Of a stretch of 64,000 bases of DNA, positions 17,694 to 26,594 are shown piece by piece. The notes under the pieces were generated by a model. The model made no database searches, had not been told where the DNA came from, and saw only the letters and a list, made by a program, of their open reading frames with translations. This DNA comes from SAR324 cluster bacterium (GTDB lineage: Bacteria; SAR324; XYD2-FULL-50-16): contig JANQGX010000088.1 of the NCBI GenBank assembly GCA_028282885.1, forward strand, positions 124,001 to 188,000, read 5' to 3'. The position numbers and the translations under genes were made by a program. Each line of letters starts with the position of its first letter. Within the stretch, counting starts at the first letter, position 1.

Positions 17694-18015
17694 ATCCCCC
17701 TTATGATCGGAACAAACCGGAACCAGTCTGTCGAAATCCGGATTCCGCCTGTTTTATTACTATCTGACACCTGATAATGACGCTGACCGAAACTTTCACC
17801 GGATCATACAAAGCCGAGTTTACCGGTTAATGGAACGTCTCTCGTTTGTCCGGTTCAGCGGCATTGGATATTACGGTAAATATTGACTTTATAACCCAGT
17901 CTTTTAAAATATTATCTCTACCCGATGTCGGATTAAAACACCAGACCGATTGGGAAAAACATCCGCAATTTAGACAGGGTTTTACAGAAACTTGCAATTC
18001 TGCACAGGAGAGACC
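17694..18015. other. Divergent intergenic region
   Basis: About 320 bases between the solute-binding protein gene (minus) and the CBS protein gene (plus). A TTGACT at about 17883 lies in an A/T-rich setting and may be a -35 box for the CBS gene, but the -10 match is poor. Nothing else seen. Confidence 0.4.
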
Positions 18016-18423
18016 ATGAACAAGAAGCTCGTCAAAGATTATATGACTATCAAAACCCATTTGATCTCTTTTAAACCGGATACCCGAATCTACTTCGTGA
18101 TTAAAACCCTGATCCAGAGATCCATTTCCGGTGCTCCTGTGGTTGATGAAAATGACAACCTGGTCGGTGTGATTTCAGAGAAAGACTGCCTGAAGGTGCT
18201 AATGGAGATGACAATGCACGAAATGCCGGGTGGCACGGTTGATAGTTATATGAGCCCGGGTGTCACATCCATCGACGAAAACAAAACCATCCTCGATGCG
18301 GTACAGATGTTCCAGGACTCCCATTACAGGCGGTTTCCGGTGACCAGGGATGGTAAACTCGTGGGATTGATCACCCGCAGAGACATCCTTCGTGCCATAG
18401 AAGAGATCCGCATGAAACAATAG
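18016..18423 (+). CDS. Tandem CBS-domain protein
   Basis: About 135 residues from ATG 18016, chosen for the AGGAGA six bases upstream. It consists of two CBS motifs: VKDYMTIKTHLISFKPDTRI...GAPVVDENDNLVGVISEKD (about 6-58) and VDSYMSPGVTSIDENKTILDA...RRFPVTRDGKLVGLITRRDILRAI (about 77-130). CBS pairs bind adenosine nucleotides and act as energy or second-messenger sensors. There is no attached effector domain and its partner is unknown. Confidence 0.88.
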   Translation: MNKKLVKDYMTIKTHLISFKPDTRIYFVIKTLIQRSISGAPVVDENDNLVGVISEKDCLKVLMEMTMHEMPGGTVDSYMSPGVTSIDENKTILDAVQMFQDSHYRRFPVTRDGKLVGLITRRDILRAIEEIRMKQ

Positions 18424-18642
18424 CGATATGGCCGGCATCAGGACTTGAGTCGACATTATTCCGAGGATAGACAGCGATACGTCGTCACCGCTCGTCGGCT
18501 CAGTTCTTTGGTGAGTTCAATTTCAACCCCCTTCCTGCCATAAGCGTCTCAACCGCAAGCACAGCTTTTCGGTTTGTCGTATCCCCGGCCATTTTGACAG
18601 CAACTCCAATCCCCTGGTTTCATTCAAAATCACAGAATCAAA

Positions 18643-18690
18643 CCGGATAGAAATATCCGGAATCGCTTAAGGTTGCCATATGGCAACCTT
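18643..18690. promoter_or_regulatory. Hairpin plus perfect 22-bp palindrome upstream of the RND efflux operon
   Basis: CCGGATA-GAAA-TATCCGG (18643-18660) is a 7-bp stem with a GAAA tetraloop. Nine bases later lies a perfect palindrome (18669-18690) whose half-site is AAGGTTGCCAT. It sits about 80 bp before the membrane fusion protein start, a likely operator position. The response regulator encoded in the operon usually binds direct repeats, so another dimeric regulator is also possible. Confidence 0.5.
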
Positions 18691-18772
18691 CCGATCATCT
18701 TCCGGCAATCCCGAACAGCTAGAATGAAATTATCCTGCAAATCCATTCAAATCACTTTTGGGAATAGGAAGA

Positions 18773-20083
18773 ATGAAGAGACTAATAAAAAGCCGTGTTA
18801 CCTGGATAACATTCCTCGTTACTATCCTGCTCACTCTCGGTGCCCTTTATCGATTTGAAGAGCATGAATCCAGGCGAATAAGGAAAAACAGGGATCCCGA
18901 ACCGGTCGGGATTACAATTGATTATGTGAAAAGAGGGAAAATCGCCCAGTGGATTGTCGGTGAGGGAACCGTCAAAATAGTAAAGAAACAGTATCTGCAG
19001 TTTCAAAACCCGGGAAAAATTGTTTTTATTGGTAAAGCCGGGGATGGAAAACCCCTCTATGAAGGGGCTAGAGTATTCGGGCCGCAGGAAGAAGGTCTGG
19101 AGGGGCAGCTACTGGCTGAACTGGAGAATGAGGATTATACCGATGCCATTCAACAGACAGAAATTGAACTGGTGGCAGCCAGGCTGCAGGTTGATGAAAT
19201 CTCCATACAAATTGAACAGGCGGTACGCGATGAGGAACTGATGAGACGAAACTTCAATCGTGCAAAAACCATCTTTGAAAAGGGAATCTCATCCATCAGT
19301 GAGTTTGAGACTCAAAACAACCAGTACAGGAGGACGATTGCGCAACTCAAATCGTTGAACCTGCAATTAAAAATCGCCAGGAACCAGGTAAAAAGATATG
19401 AGACTCTCCTGCACCAGAATCGTAAAAAACTGAAACGAATGCGAATCAGGGCTCCCTTTGACGGTGTCATTGGCAGGTTGAATATCAAAACCGGGGAGCA
19501 GTTTTTTACAGAAGCCATCAATTACTCGAATGATGCTACTCTGCAAGCGACGATCCCGGTTATTATTATCGATCCTGCCTTACTGGAAGTCACCCTCAAC
19601 CTTCCCGTGTATGACGGTGTTCTGGTGAATCCGGGCGCCCAAGTCAGATTCAGAGCAGGCGGGCTTGAAGAACTACAATCGGGGAACGAATTCAGTGAAC
19701 AGGATTTCAAAGCCTATGTTTACTCTGTCAGTCCGATTCTCACCGCCCACGGCAGAACCGTTCGCATTAAGGTCAGGATTCACCAGAAGGAACCGTCAAT
19801 ACCGGAAGGTTTGCTGATAACCTGCTGGATCAGGGTCAAGCAGAAATCAGAAGTGGATCTGGTGCCGAATCGGGCCTTACTTTTCGAAGAAAACTCCCCT
19901 TTTGTCTTTTTGGTGAAAAACGGGCATGTCTCCAAAACCTTCATTAAGACAGGCCTGGAGGAGGAAGATTATGTCGAGGTACGGCAGGGGTTGAAAATCG
20001 GGGATCCGATTGTTGTTGGTGGAAAATATCGATTGTATGACAGGGCTTTGGTAGAAACTCTCAACACCGGCATTGAAAAATAA
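18773..20083 (+). CDS. RND efflux membrane fusion protein (HlyD/AcrA family)
   Basis: About 436 residues from ATG 18773 (TAGGAAG upstream). A single N-terminal membrane anchor (about 8-27) is followed by a periplasmic lipoyl/hairpin architecture. A long coiled coil with alternating charged residues (about 115-215) carries VAARLQVDEISIQIEQAV and a matching return helix. The RIRAPFDGVIGRLNIKTGE lipoyl motif follows (about 223-241), then a beta-barrel domain. The protein bridges the inner-membrane pump to an outer-membrane channel. It is followed after 4 bp by the RND permease. No TolC-like gene is in the operon. Confidence 0.87.
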   Translation: MKRLIKSRVTWITFLVTILLTLGALYRFEEHESRRIRKNRDPEPVGITIDYVKRGKIAQWIVGEGTVKIVKKQYLQFQNPGKIVFIGKAGDGKPLYEGARVFGPQEEGLEGQLLAELENEDYTDAIQQTEIELVAARLQVDEISIQIEQAVRDEELMRRNFNRAKTIFEKGISSISEFETQNNQYRRTIAQLKSLNLQLKIARNQVKRYETLLHQNRKKLKRMRIRAPFDGVIGRLNIKTGEQFFTEAINYSNDATLQATIPVIIIDPALLEVTLNLPVYDGVLVNPGAQVRFRAGGLEELQSGNEFSEQDFKAYVYSVSPILTAHGRTVRIKVRIHQKEPSIPEGLLITCWIRVKQKSEVDLVPNRALLFEENSPFVFLVKNGHVSKTFIKTGLEEEDYVEVRQGLKIGDPIVVGGKYRLYDRALVETLNTGIEK

Positions 20084-20087
20084 TACA

Positions 20088-23000
20088 ATGAATAACAACC
20101 ATACAGAAGCGGCAAGCGGGATCTTCGGTTTTTTGTTTATTAAACCGGTCCCTGCAATCGTCTGGATCATTTTGTTGTCCATATCCGGATTTATCGGTTA
20201 CCAAACCTTGATTAAGGAATCCCTGCCGGATCTGGAAATTCCCCAGGCAACTATTATCACCGAGTGGCCGGGAAGTACTCCGGATATGGTCGAAAAGGAA
20301 ATTACCCGTCGACTGGAAAATAGCATTAAGGGGCTCAAAGGCCTGAAACACCTGTTCAGCGCCTCACGGGACCATATTTCCATCATATCGGTTGGATTCG
20401 AAGCAGAGATGCCACGTAATGAAGCCATGCTCTCCTTGCAGAGAACAATCGGAGCGATTGAGGGAGAACTGCCAAAATCGGCTTTGCGCCCACGAATCGA
20501 AGAAACCTCCGTTAGAGACTACCCGATAGCGACTGTCGCCCTGTTTGGCAATGCTTCCACTGTCAAACTGGAAGCCCGGATTAAAAAACTGAGGGACAGA
20601 ATCAAACAGATTCCGGGCATTCGCAAAGTGAACATCATCGGGGAAAACAAGCCCTACATCCGCATACAACTGATGCCGGAACGCCTGCGAATGATGGGTG
20701 TTTCCGCAACCCGGGTGCGGGATGCCATCAATTACTATAACAATGACGCCCCCTGGGGACAGTTTGAGAATGAAGACTTGGGATTCTCCATGAAAATGAC
20801 AGGCCTCTTCGAATCCTTTGAAGATATCCGCAATCTGCCGCTGATCAGGTTACCGGAAGGAAATGTCATTCGCGTCAAAGACGTTGCCACCGTTTCCAGG
20901 AGTAAATGGAAAGAGACGGCAAAAGGATTCTTGAGCATCAATGGAGAGGACTATTTTCCGGTTACGGCTCTAAACATTTTCAAAGGGCCGGGAAAAGACA
21001 CCATTCGCCTGGTGGAAAAGGTGAGGGAAGTGATTGAACAGACACAGCAGTCCGCCGAATGGGATGAAAGCGTTCGTGTTCGGATATTCGGCGATGAAGC
21101 AAAGTTCATAAAAGACGAGTTGAATCGGGGTTTCACAAATGCCTGGCAATCCATGCTCGCCGTGTTTGTTGTTCTGTTTTTTATGCTGTCTTGGCGGGAA
21201 GCCTTGATTGCCGCTTTTTCGGTGCCTTTGACACTGCTGGGGACAGTCGCTGTGCTGTGGGCCATGGGCTATACCTTCAATCTGCTGGTCATTGTGGGAA
21301 TGGTTCTGGCACTGGGTCTGCTGGTTGATGATTTTATCCTGATCATGGAGGGCATGCATGAAAACATATTTATAAAGCAGTTGAAATTCACCGATGCTGT
21401 CAGGCAAACCATCAAAACGTATGCTGTCCCTTCTTTTTCGGGCTCTGTCACAACTATCCTGGTGATGATTCCCCTGGTCTTTATTGGTGGTATTGACGGG
21501 AAATTCATTAAGCTGATACCGATCACAACTGCCGTTTGCCTGGTGATATCCTACATCGTGTCGGTTATGATCGGTCCCCCGATATCCCGTTTCGTCCTCA
21601 ATTCAAAAACAAAGGAGCTTAAACCGGGATTGATCGACCGTCTTTCAGAAAAGGCCGGGGATTCATTATCCGACTGGTTAAAGCGGAACGTTGTCAGCAG
21701 CCGGCTGAAAGCATCGCTCTGGTTAGGCCTGGTTTTCATCCTTATCCTGGTTACCCTGGATGTTTCCCAGTATTTGAGAAATTCACTCTATCCCAAGGAG
21801 GATGGTCGAGGGCTCGGGATTTCGATTGAGTTTGAATCCCGAACACCCCTGGAAAAGACAGAACAATTGTCAAAAAAAATCGCCGAGATTCTTCGATCCA
21901 AACCTTACCTGGAGTATGTTTTCCAAGTGGTTGGCGCAAAAGACTCGTACTCCCTGGGATCCTTCCATGATATGCTGGCCTCTCCCGAAGCCCCGAATTA
22001 TGTCGGATTTACCTGCTTTTTTGTAAAGAGAAACCAGAGAGAAAAGCTGTCCCATCTTTATGTAGAGCCCCTGCGTGAAGAGATCAGACAGGCATTGGAA
22101 GGGCTTCCCGGAATTCGAATTGTCATGACTCCCCAAACCGGGGGTCCGGACAGCGAAGATCCCATTCAAATCGACATCATCGGTGATGACATGGACAAAC
22201 TCAAAGCGATCTCGCATAGGGTTCAAGAAGCACTGCAGCGTGTCCACGGGGTTTCCGACGTCAGGGATAATATCGGTGAGCCGCGTTTCAGCCTGGGATT
22301 TCGTCCGATTCGTGAAGCGATGGAGTTTCATAAGATCAGTCAGTCCGAATTGGGATTCCAGATGATTGCCTACATGCTAAACGAGAAGATTGGCGTGTTC
22401 AGACAGGCGGATTCCGATGAGGATCTGGATATTCGACTTCAAACGGGATGGCCCAGTCAGGAAAATACATCAGGTCCTCCGAAAAGCTGGGCTGAATTGA
22501 TGAATCTTTCCATTATTAATGATGAAGGAACACCGGTCCCGCTTTGGAGTATCACCGAACCAACCCTTGATGAGGCCCAAAAGGTGATCGTTCACAAAAT
22601 GGGCAGGCGTTCCATCACGGTTCGCGCCAAGACGACAACGGCTTATGCCCCCGAGGTCATTGCCCAAATGCGTCCGGTAATGGAGCAGATGCAAAAAAAC
22701 TGGCCTGACAACTACCATTACATCTTCGCCGGTGAACAGAAACAGGATGACCTCTATGAAACCATGTTCAAGATTTTTTTGATTGCCATGTTGCTGGTAT
22801 TTGCCATTCTGGCATTGCTTTTCGATTCGCTGCTTCAGCCCGTATTAATTCTGTTTACGGTGGTCTTTGGACTGATTGGTGTCGTTTTCGGGTTTTTTCT
22901 GGCGGGAATTCCGTTCTCGTTTTCCGCTTCTATCGGAATCGTGGCCCTGGTTGGCATCGTGGTCAATGATGCCATTATCATGATAGACACCATGAATAAT

Positions 23001-23273
23001 TATTACAAAAACGGATCCGATGTCAGGGAAGCCGCCCTGCGCGGAGCCGCCGACCGGCTGCGGCCTATTGTCAGTACAACCGTCACGAACTTTGCAGGAT
23101 TAACCCCCCTGGCTCTGTCGGATCCGGCCTGGTCATCACTATGCTGGGCAATAATATTTGGCGAAATAACAGCGACCCTGGGTGCATTGATCATTTTGCC
23201 TGCGCTGTATACCCTGGTAACACCCGGGCAGATAAAACCCATCTCACTGCCCGCAGCCCTGGAAACCGATTGA
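20088..23273 (+). CDS. RND family inner-membrane efflux permease (AcrB/MexB-like)
   Basis: About 1061 residues, the usual size, with the internal duplication of RND transporters. TM1 is followed by the large periplasmic loop (ESLPDLEIPQATIITEWPGSTPDMVEKEI). The proton-relay pair DD is in ALGLLVDDFILIMEG (near residue 413). The second half repeats the pattern, with VGIVVNDAIIMIDTMNNYY, and ends GALIILPALYTL. It uses the proton gradient to expel hydrophobic or amphiphilic compounds. Start ATG 20088 is preferred over an upstream TTG at 20073. It is co-transcribed with its fusion protein and a two-component system. Confidence 0.9.
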   Translation: MNNNHTEAASGIFGFLFIKPVPAIVWIILLSISGFIGYQTLIKESLPDLEIPQATIITEWPGSTPDMVEKEITRRLENSIKGLKGLKHLFSASRDHISIISVGFEAEMPRNEAMLSLQRTIGAIEGELPKSALRPRIEETSVRDYPIATVALFGNASTVKLEARIKKLRDRIKQIPGIRKVNIIGENKPYIRIQLMPERLRMMGVSATRVRDAINYYNNDAPWGQFENEDLGFSMKMTGLFESFEDIRNLPLIRLPEGNVIRVKDVATVSRSKWKETAKGFLSINGEDYFPVTALNIFKGPGKDTIRLVEKVREVIEQTQQSAEWDESVRVRIFGDEAKFIKDELNRGFTNAWQSMLAVFVVLFFMLSWREALIAAFSVPLTLLGTVAVLWAMGYTFNLLVIVGMVLALGLLVDDFILIMEGMHENIFIKQLKFTDAVRQTIKTYAVPSFSGSVTTILVMIPLVFIGGIDGKFIKLIPITTAVCLVISYIVSVMIGPPISRFVLNSKTKELKPGLIDRLSEKAGDSLSDWLKRNVVSSRLKASLWLGLVFILILVTLDVSQYLRNSLYPKEDGRGLGISIEFESRTPLEKTEQLSKKIAEILRSKPYLEYVFQVVGAKDSYSLGSFHDMLASPEAPNYVGFTCFFVKRNQREKLSHLYVEPLREEIRQALEGLPGIRIVMTPQTGGPDSEDPIQIDIIGDDMDKLKAISHRVQEALQRVHGVSDVRDNIGEPRFSLGFRPIREAMEFHKISQSELGFQMIAYMLNEKIGVFRQADSDEDLDIRLQTGWPSQENTSGPPKSWAELMNLSIINDEGTPVPLWSITEPTLDEAQKVIVHKMGRRSITVRAKTTTAYAPEVIAQMRPVMEQMQKNWPDNYHYIFAGEQKQDDLYETMFKIFLIAMLLVFAILALLFDSLLQPVLILFTVVFGLIGVVFGFFLAGIPFSFSASIGIVALVGIVVNDAIIMIDTMNNYYKNGSDVREAALRGAADRLRPIVSTTVTNFAGLTPLALSDPAWSSLCWAIIFGEITATLGALIILPALYTLVTPGQIKPISLPAALETD

Positions 23274-23299
23274 CAATATGATGATCCCGGAGGAATAAC

Positions 23300-23977
23300 A
23301 TGAAAATCTTACTCATTGAGGACGATCCCAAAACCGCCGATTTTATAGTCAAGGGCTTAAAGCAGGAGGGATTCAACCTCGATCATGCCGATGAAGGAGA
23401 ATCCGGGTTGTTTCTTGCCTGCAGCGAAAAATATGATGTTGTGATTGTGGATATCATGCTGCCGATGATGGATGGTTTGACGCTGATTCGAAAAATGAGA
23501 GAGAACCGGATTGATACCCCGGTATTGGTCCTCAGTGCCAGAAACTCGGTTCCGGACAAAGTCAAAGGCCTGCAAACCGGTGGCGATGATTACATGGTCA
23601 AACCTTTTGCCTTCTCCGAGTTGGTTGCCCGAATCCGGACGCTGATGAGAAGGCAAATAAAATCGAAAGATCCCATCATTCTTGAAGTCGGAGAGCTTAA
23701 GCTGGATCTTCATCGTCGCAAGGTCTTCATCGGAAAACAGGAAGTTCAGCTACAACCCAGGGAAGTGCTGATGCTGGAATTTCTGATGCGTAACCAGGGC
23801 AGGGTGGTCTCCAAAACAATGATCATGGAACATGTTTGGGATTTTAATTTTGACCCGCAGACAAATGTTGTGGAAGCAAAAATATCCAAACTGCGTTCAA
23901 AACTGGCAGAAGTGAGCCGGACTAATTTCATCCACACCGTCAAGGGACTCGGATATGTTTGTGAAATTAAGGACTAG
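23300..23977 (+). CDS. OmpR-family response regulator
   Basis: 225 residues with a strong ribosome-binding site (GGAGGAA). Receiver domain: KILLIEDDPKTADF with the acidic pair, phospho-acceptor Asp in VVIVDIMLPMMDG (about 51), Thr/Ser in VLVLSARNSV and Lys in YMVKPFAFSEL. The C-terminal winged helix (about 125-222) ends IHTVKGLGYVCE. It resembles CusR/CopR-type regulators. It overlaps the downstream kinase gene by 23 bp and probably controls the RND operon. Confidence 0.92.
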   Translation: MKILLIEDDPKTADFIVKGLKQEGFNLDHADEGESGLFLACSEKYDVVIVDIMLPMMDGLTLIRKMRENRIDTPVLVLSARNSVPDKVKGLQTGGDDYMVKPFAFSELVARIRTLMRRQIKSKDPIILEVGELKLDLHRRKVFIGKQEVQLQPREVLMLEFLMRNQGRVVSKTMIMEHVWDFNFDPQTNVVEAKISKLRSKLAEVSRTNFIHTVKGLGYVCEIKD

Positions 23978-25367
23978 AGTATTCGGTACACTCACCGGAA
24001 GGCTGACCCTTACCTATACTGTGTTGTCCGGGTGTCTTTTCATCCTGGTTATCCTATTCTTGTATTGGATTCTGCTCGAAATGGTCTACAGTCGCTACGA
24101 TGACATCATCCATGTTTATGCCAGTGAGGTTAAAAAAGTCTACATGAGAGAAGGCCTGGAAGCTACTGACCGCATGCTGAAACAGGATGATGATGTAACC
24201 CAGACCGAAAGCGGGTTTATTCAGCTTGTTGATATGAAAGGAAATATCATATCAACTTCGGACATCTCCGAATGGCAAGACTTTCGTTTTGATGCTGAGC
24301 GATTATCAGGATTGAAAGAGACTTCTCCGCGGTTTGCGACAATAACCCGGGGGGAAAACAAACCGGCAGTCAGGCTTTACCTGGAAAAGATTTCAAGCGA
24401 TATTGCGATTGTGATTGTCGCCGCCTTGCCTGATGATATGGAAGTCATCAACTATTTCGCGGAGGTTGGCTTAATTGCCGCCGGGATATTGCTTTTCGGT
24501 GGCGCCCTGATTGGGTGGTTTGTCGCACGGAGAGCCGTAATTGGCATCAAGGAGGTAACCCGCACTGCTATGTCAATAGAAGAGGGAAAACTGGATGCCA
24601 GGGTATCAACCCGCAGCCAACCGGAAGAGATCAGGCAGTTGGCCGACACCTTTAATAAAATGATCGAAAGAATCAGCCAGTTGATAGACGAAGTCAGGGA
24701 GGTAACTAACGTAATCGCCCATGATCTGCGCAGTCCTTTGACCAGAATTCGCGGAAATGCGGAGGTTACCTTAAGAGGGAATGCCTCGCTTGAGGACTAC
24801 CGGGTTACAACAGAAAAGGTTATCGAGGAATGTGACAGGCTGGAAGGAATGATCAATACCATGCTGGAAATTGCTGCTGTCGGGGCCGGAATCCATGATG
24901 GGGACAATCAATGTATAGATCTCCGGCAGGTTGTCGAAGATGCCCTTGACCTGTTCGAACCCCTTGCCGATGCCAAAAAACAGACCCTCTTTTTGAGTCG
25001 AAGTGAGAACCTTCCATCCGTTTTCGGTAACAAGGCGGTTTTGCAAAGGAGCATTGCCAACCTTCTTGATAATGCCATTAAGTATACACCTGAATCTGGA
25101 AAGATAGAGATCATTCTGGAAAGATCGGTCGATCATATCCGCCTGGTTTTTCAAGACAGCGGAATCGGTATTCCCCAATCAGATCTCGCCCGCGTTTTCC
25201 AGCCGTTTTTTCGCTGTGATCGCAGCCGACACCTCCCGGGAAACGGCCTGGGGCTCAGTTATGTAGAAACCGTGATCAAAAACTTGGGGGGAGTCATCAA
25301 TGTAAGCTGTCCCGATACCGGGGGAACCAGGTTCGAAATCAGGCTTCCGCACTCGGACACCGCGTGA
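23955..25367 (+). CDS. Membrane sensor histidine kinase
   Basis: 470 residues: TM1 (about 18-42), a periplasmic domain (about 43-170), TM2 (about 172-194), HAMP (about 195-247), and a HisKA domain with phospho-accepting His in VIAHDLRSPLTRIRGNAE (near 255). A HATPase domain follows, with NLLDNAIKYTP (N box), DSGIGIP (G1) and GNGLGLSYVETV (G2). It is the partner of the preceding response regulator. The signal is presumably an envelope stress or a pump substrate. Confidence 0.92.
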   Translation: MFVKLRTRVFGTLTGRLTLTYTVLSGCLFILVILFLYWILLEMVYSRYDDIIHVYASEVKKVYMREGLEATDRMLKQDDDVTQTESGFIQLVDMKGNIISTSDISEWQDFRFDAERLSGLKETSPRFATITRGENKPAVRLYLEKISSDIAIVIVAALPDDMEVINYFAEVGLIAAGILLFGGALIGWFVARRAVIGIKEVTRTAMSIEEGKLDARVSTRSQPEEIRQLADTFNKMIERISQLIDEVREVTNVIAHDLRSPLTRIRGNAEVTLRGNASLEDYRVTTEKVIEECDRLEGMINTMLEIAAVGAGIHDGDNQCIDLRQVVEDALDLFEPLADAKKQTLFLSRSENLPSVFGNKAVLQRSIANLLDNAIKYTPESGKIEIILERSVDHIRLVFQDSGIGIPQSDLARVFQPFFRCDRSRHLPGNGLGLSYVETVIKNLGGVINVSCPDTGGTRFEIRLPHSDTA

Positions 25368-25400
25368 AATTCCGAGGTTTGTCTCCCGATTGGTTTGATA

Positions 25401-26594
25401 TCAACCGAACAGGCAATACTTCATCACGATTTGCTTTAATATAAGATACGCTTCACGAAGGCTGTCCCGATGAATGCACTCGTTGAGTGAATGTATGGAA
25501 CGAAGGTCTTCCCGGGAACCAAGGGGTAAAAAACCGTAGGTATCAATTCCCCTTCCCCTCAAAAACCGACTATCGCTTATTCCCCTGGTGACGATTGGTA
25601 ACAGTTTTCCAAAACCGGATTCCGCACTGACGGATTTGATGATTTTAAACAGTTCCGAATCAAGGGGTGAAACAGTGGCTTCAAAGGTCCTGCGCATATT
25701 CCCTTCAAGTGCGAGATTCTGTTGTTTTGAAATCTCTTTAAGCAGCTCTGTCGGGTTTGATTTATGATGAAAGCTGATGACCAGTTTTCGATCCTTGACA
25801 ATTGCAGTGTCAAAGAGGGCATTGATGTAATCCGGTCTGATTGTCTGTTGACCGAAGAGACGGTTCATCCTTTCAAATTCATAACGTGCCTTGGCATACT
25901 TGAATTTACTCCTTAATCCGCTCCTTTTGACAATAAATTCCTTTTTGTGTTCCACTCCACCGACAGAAACCTCAGCTCCTCCCTTCTCACCATGCTGGCA
26001 GGTGATCAATTTATGATCGCCGGGTAGTGAAAAGACAGCGCCGCCTCCTTCATTCAAAGCCGCTCGGCAGTGATCAAAAATATCGGTATGGTCTAGAAGC
26101 CACTTGATGCCCTTCTCACCACCGGTCTCTTCATCTGAAGTGACAACAAAATAGATGTCCCTTTTAAGATTCTCCTTTGAAAATAGCAGATCAACGCAGA
26201 TCGAAAGCCAGATAGCAACCAGGGATTTACAGTCGATGGTTCCCCGGCCGTGGATCAGTCCGGAGCTGGTTTGAGCTGCCGATAACGGATGATAGTCCCA
26301 GTTTTTTTCATCCCATCCCGCAGTATCAAGATGCGAGAGCAGAATCAGACCGTCTCGTCTTACACCGGAACTTTTCAAACTGACAATCAGGTTGTTGAAC
26401 TGTTGAGGTCCCTGGAGCGAACACTCCAGACCGAATTGGCGACACTGGGATTCTAGGTAGAGAAGGGCTTTGCTGATACCTTCAGAACCTGATCGGGTAT
26501 CCATCCTGACCAGGTCCTTGAGCGTCTCAGTCAGCCTTTTTGTGTTTGCGGTACGCGGACTGAGGCAGGAACAGTCGTCTGATTCATTAAACAT
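25401..26594 (-). CDS. M20 family metallopeptidase / deacylase (ArgE-DapE-like)
   Basis: 397 residues. Metal-site motifs: LSHLDTAGWD (first His and catalytic Asp), GRGTIDCKSLVA (bridging Asp; the usual form is GRGxxDxKg), TSDEETGGEKG (catalytic Glu and metal Glu), NEGGG, and a final His in RSIHSLNEC near the C-terminus. The family hydrolyses peptide or N-acyl amide bonds with two zinc ions. Its start overlaps the P1B ATPase gene by 8 bp, so the two are translationally coupled; a functional link to metal transport is not obvious. Confidence 0.83.
   Translation of the reverse strand: MFNESDDCSCLSPRTANTKRLTETLKDLVRMDTRSGSEGISKALLYLESQCRQFGLECSLQGPQQFNNLIVSLKSSGVRRDGLILLSHLDTAGWDEKNWDYHPLSAAQTSSGLIHGRGTIDCKSLVAIWLSICVDLLFSKENLKRDIYFVVTSDEETGGEKGIKWLLDHTDIFDHCRAALNEGGGAVFSLPGDHKLITCQHGEKGGAEVSVGGVEHKKEFIVKRSGLRSKFKYAKARYEFERMNRLFGQQTIRPDYINALFDTAIVKDRKLVISFHHKSNPTELLKEISKQQNLALEGNMRRTFEATVSPLDSELFKIIKSVSAESGFGKLLPIVTRGISDSRFLRGRGIDTYGFLPLGSREDLRSIHSLNECIHRDSLREAYLILKQIVMKYCLFG

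Noticed and set aside
18773-23273. Assigning the RND pump specifically to heavy-metal (CusA-type) export
   Set aside because: The regulator resembles CusR types, but I see no methionine-rich relay in the permease and the membrane fusion protein lacks metal-binding ends. Substrate class left open.
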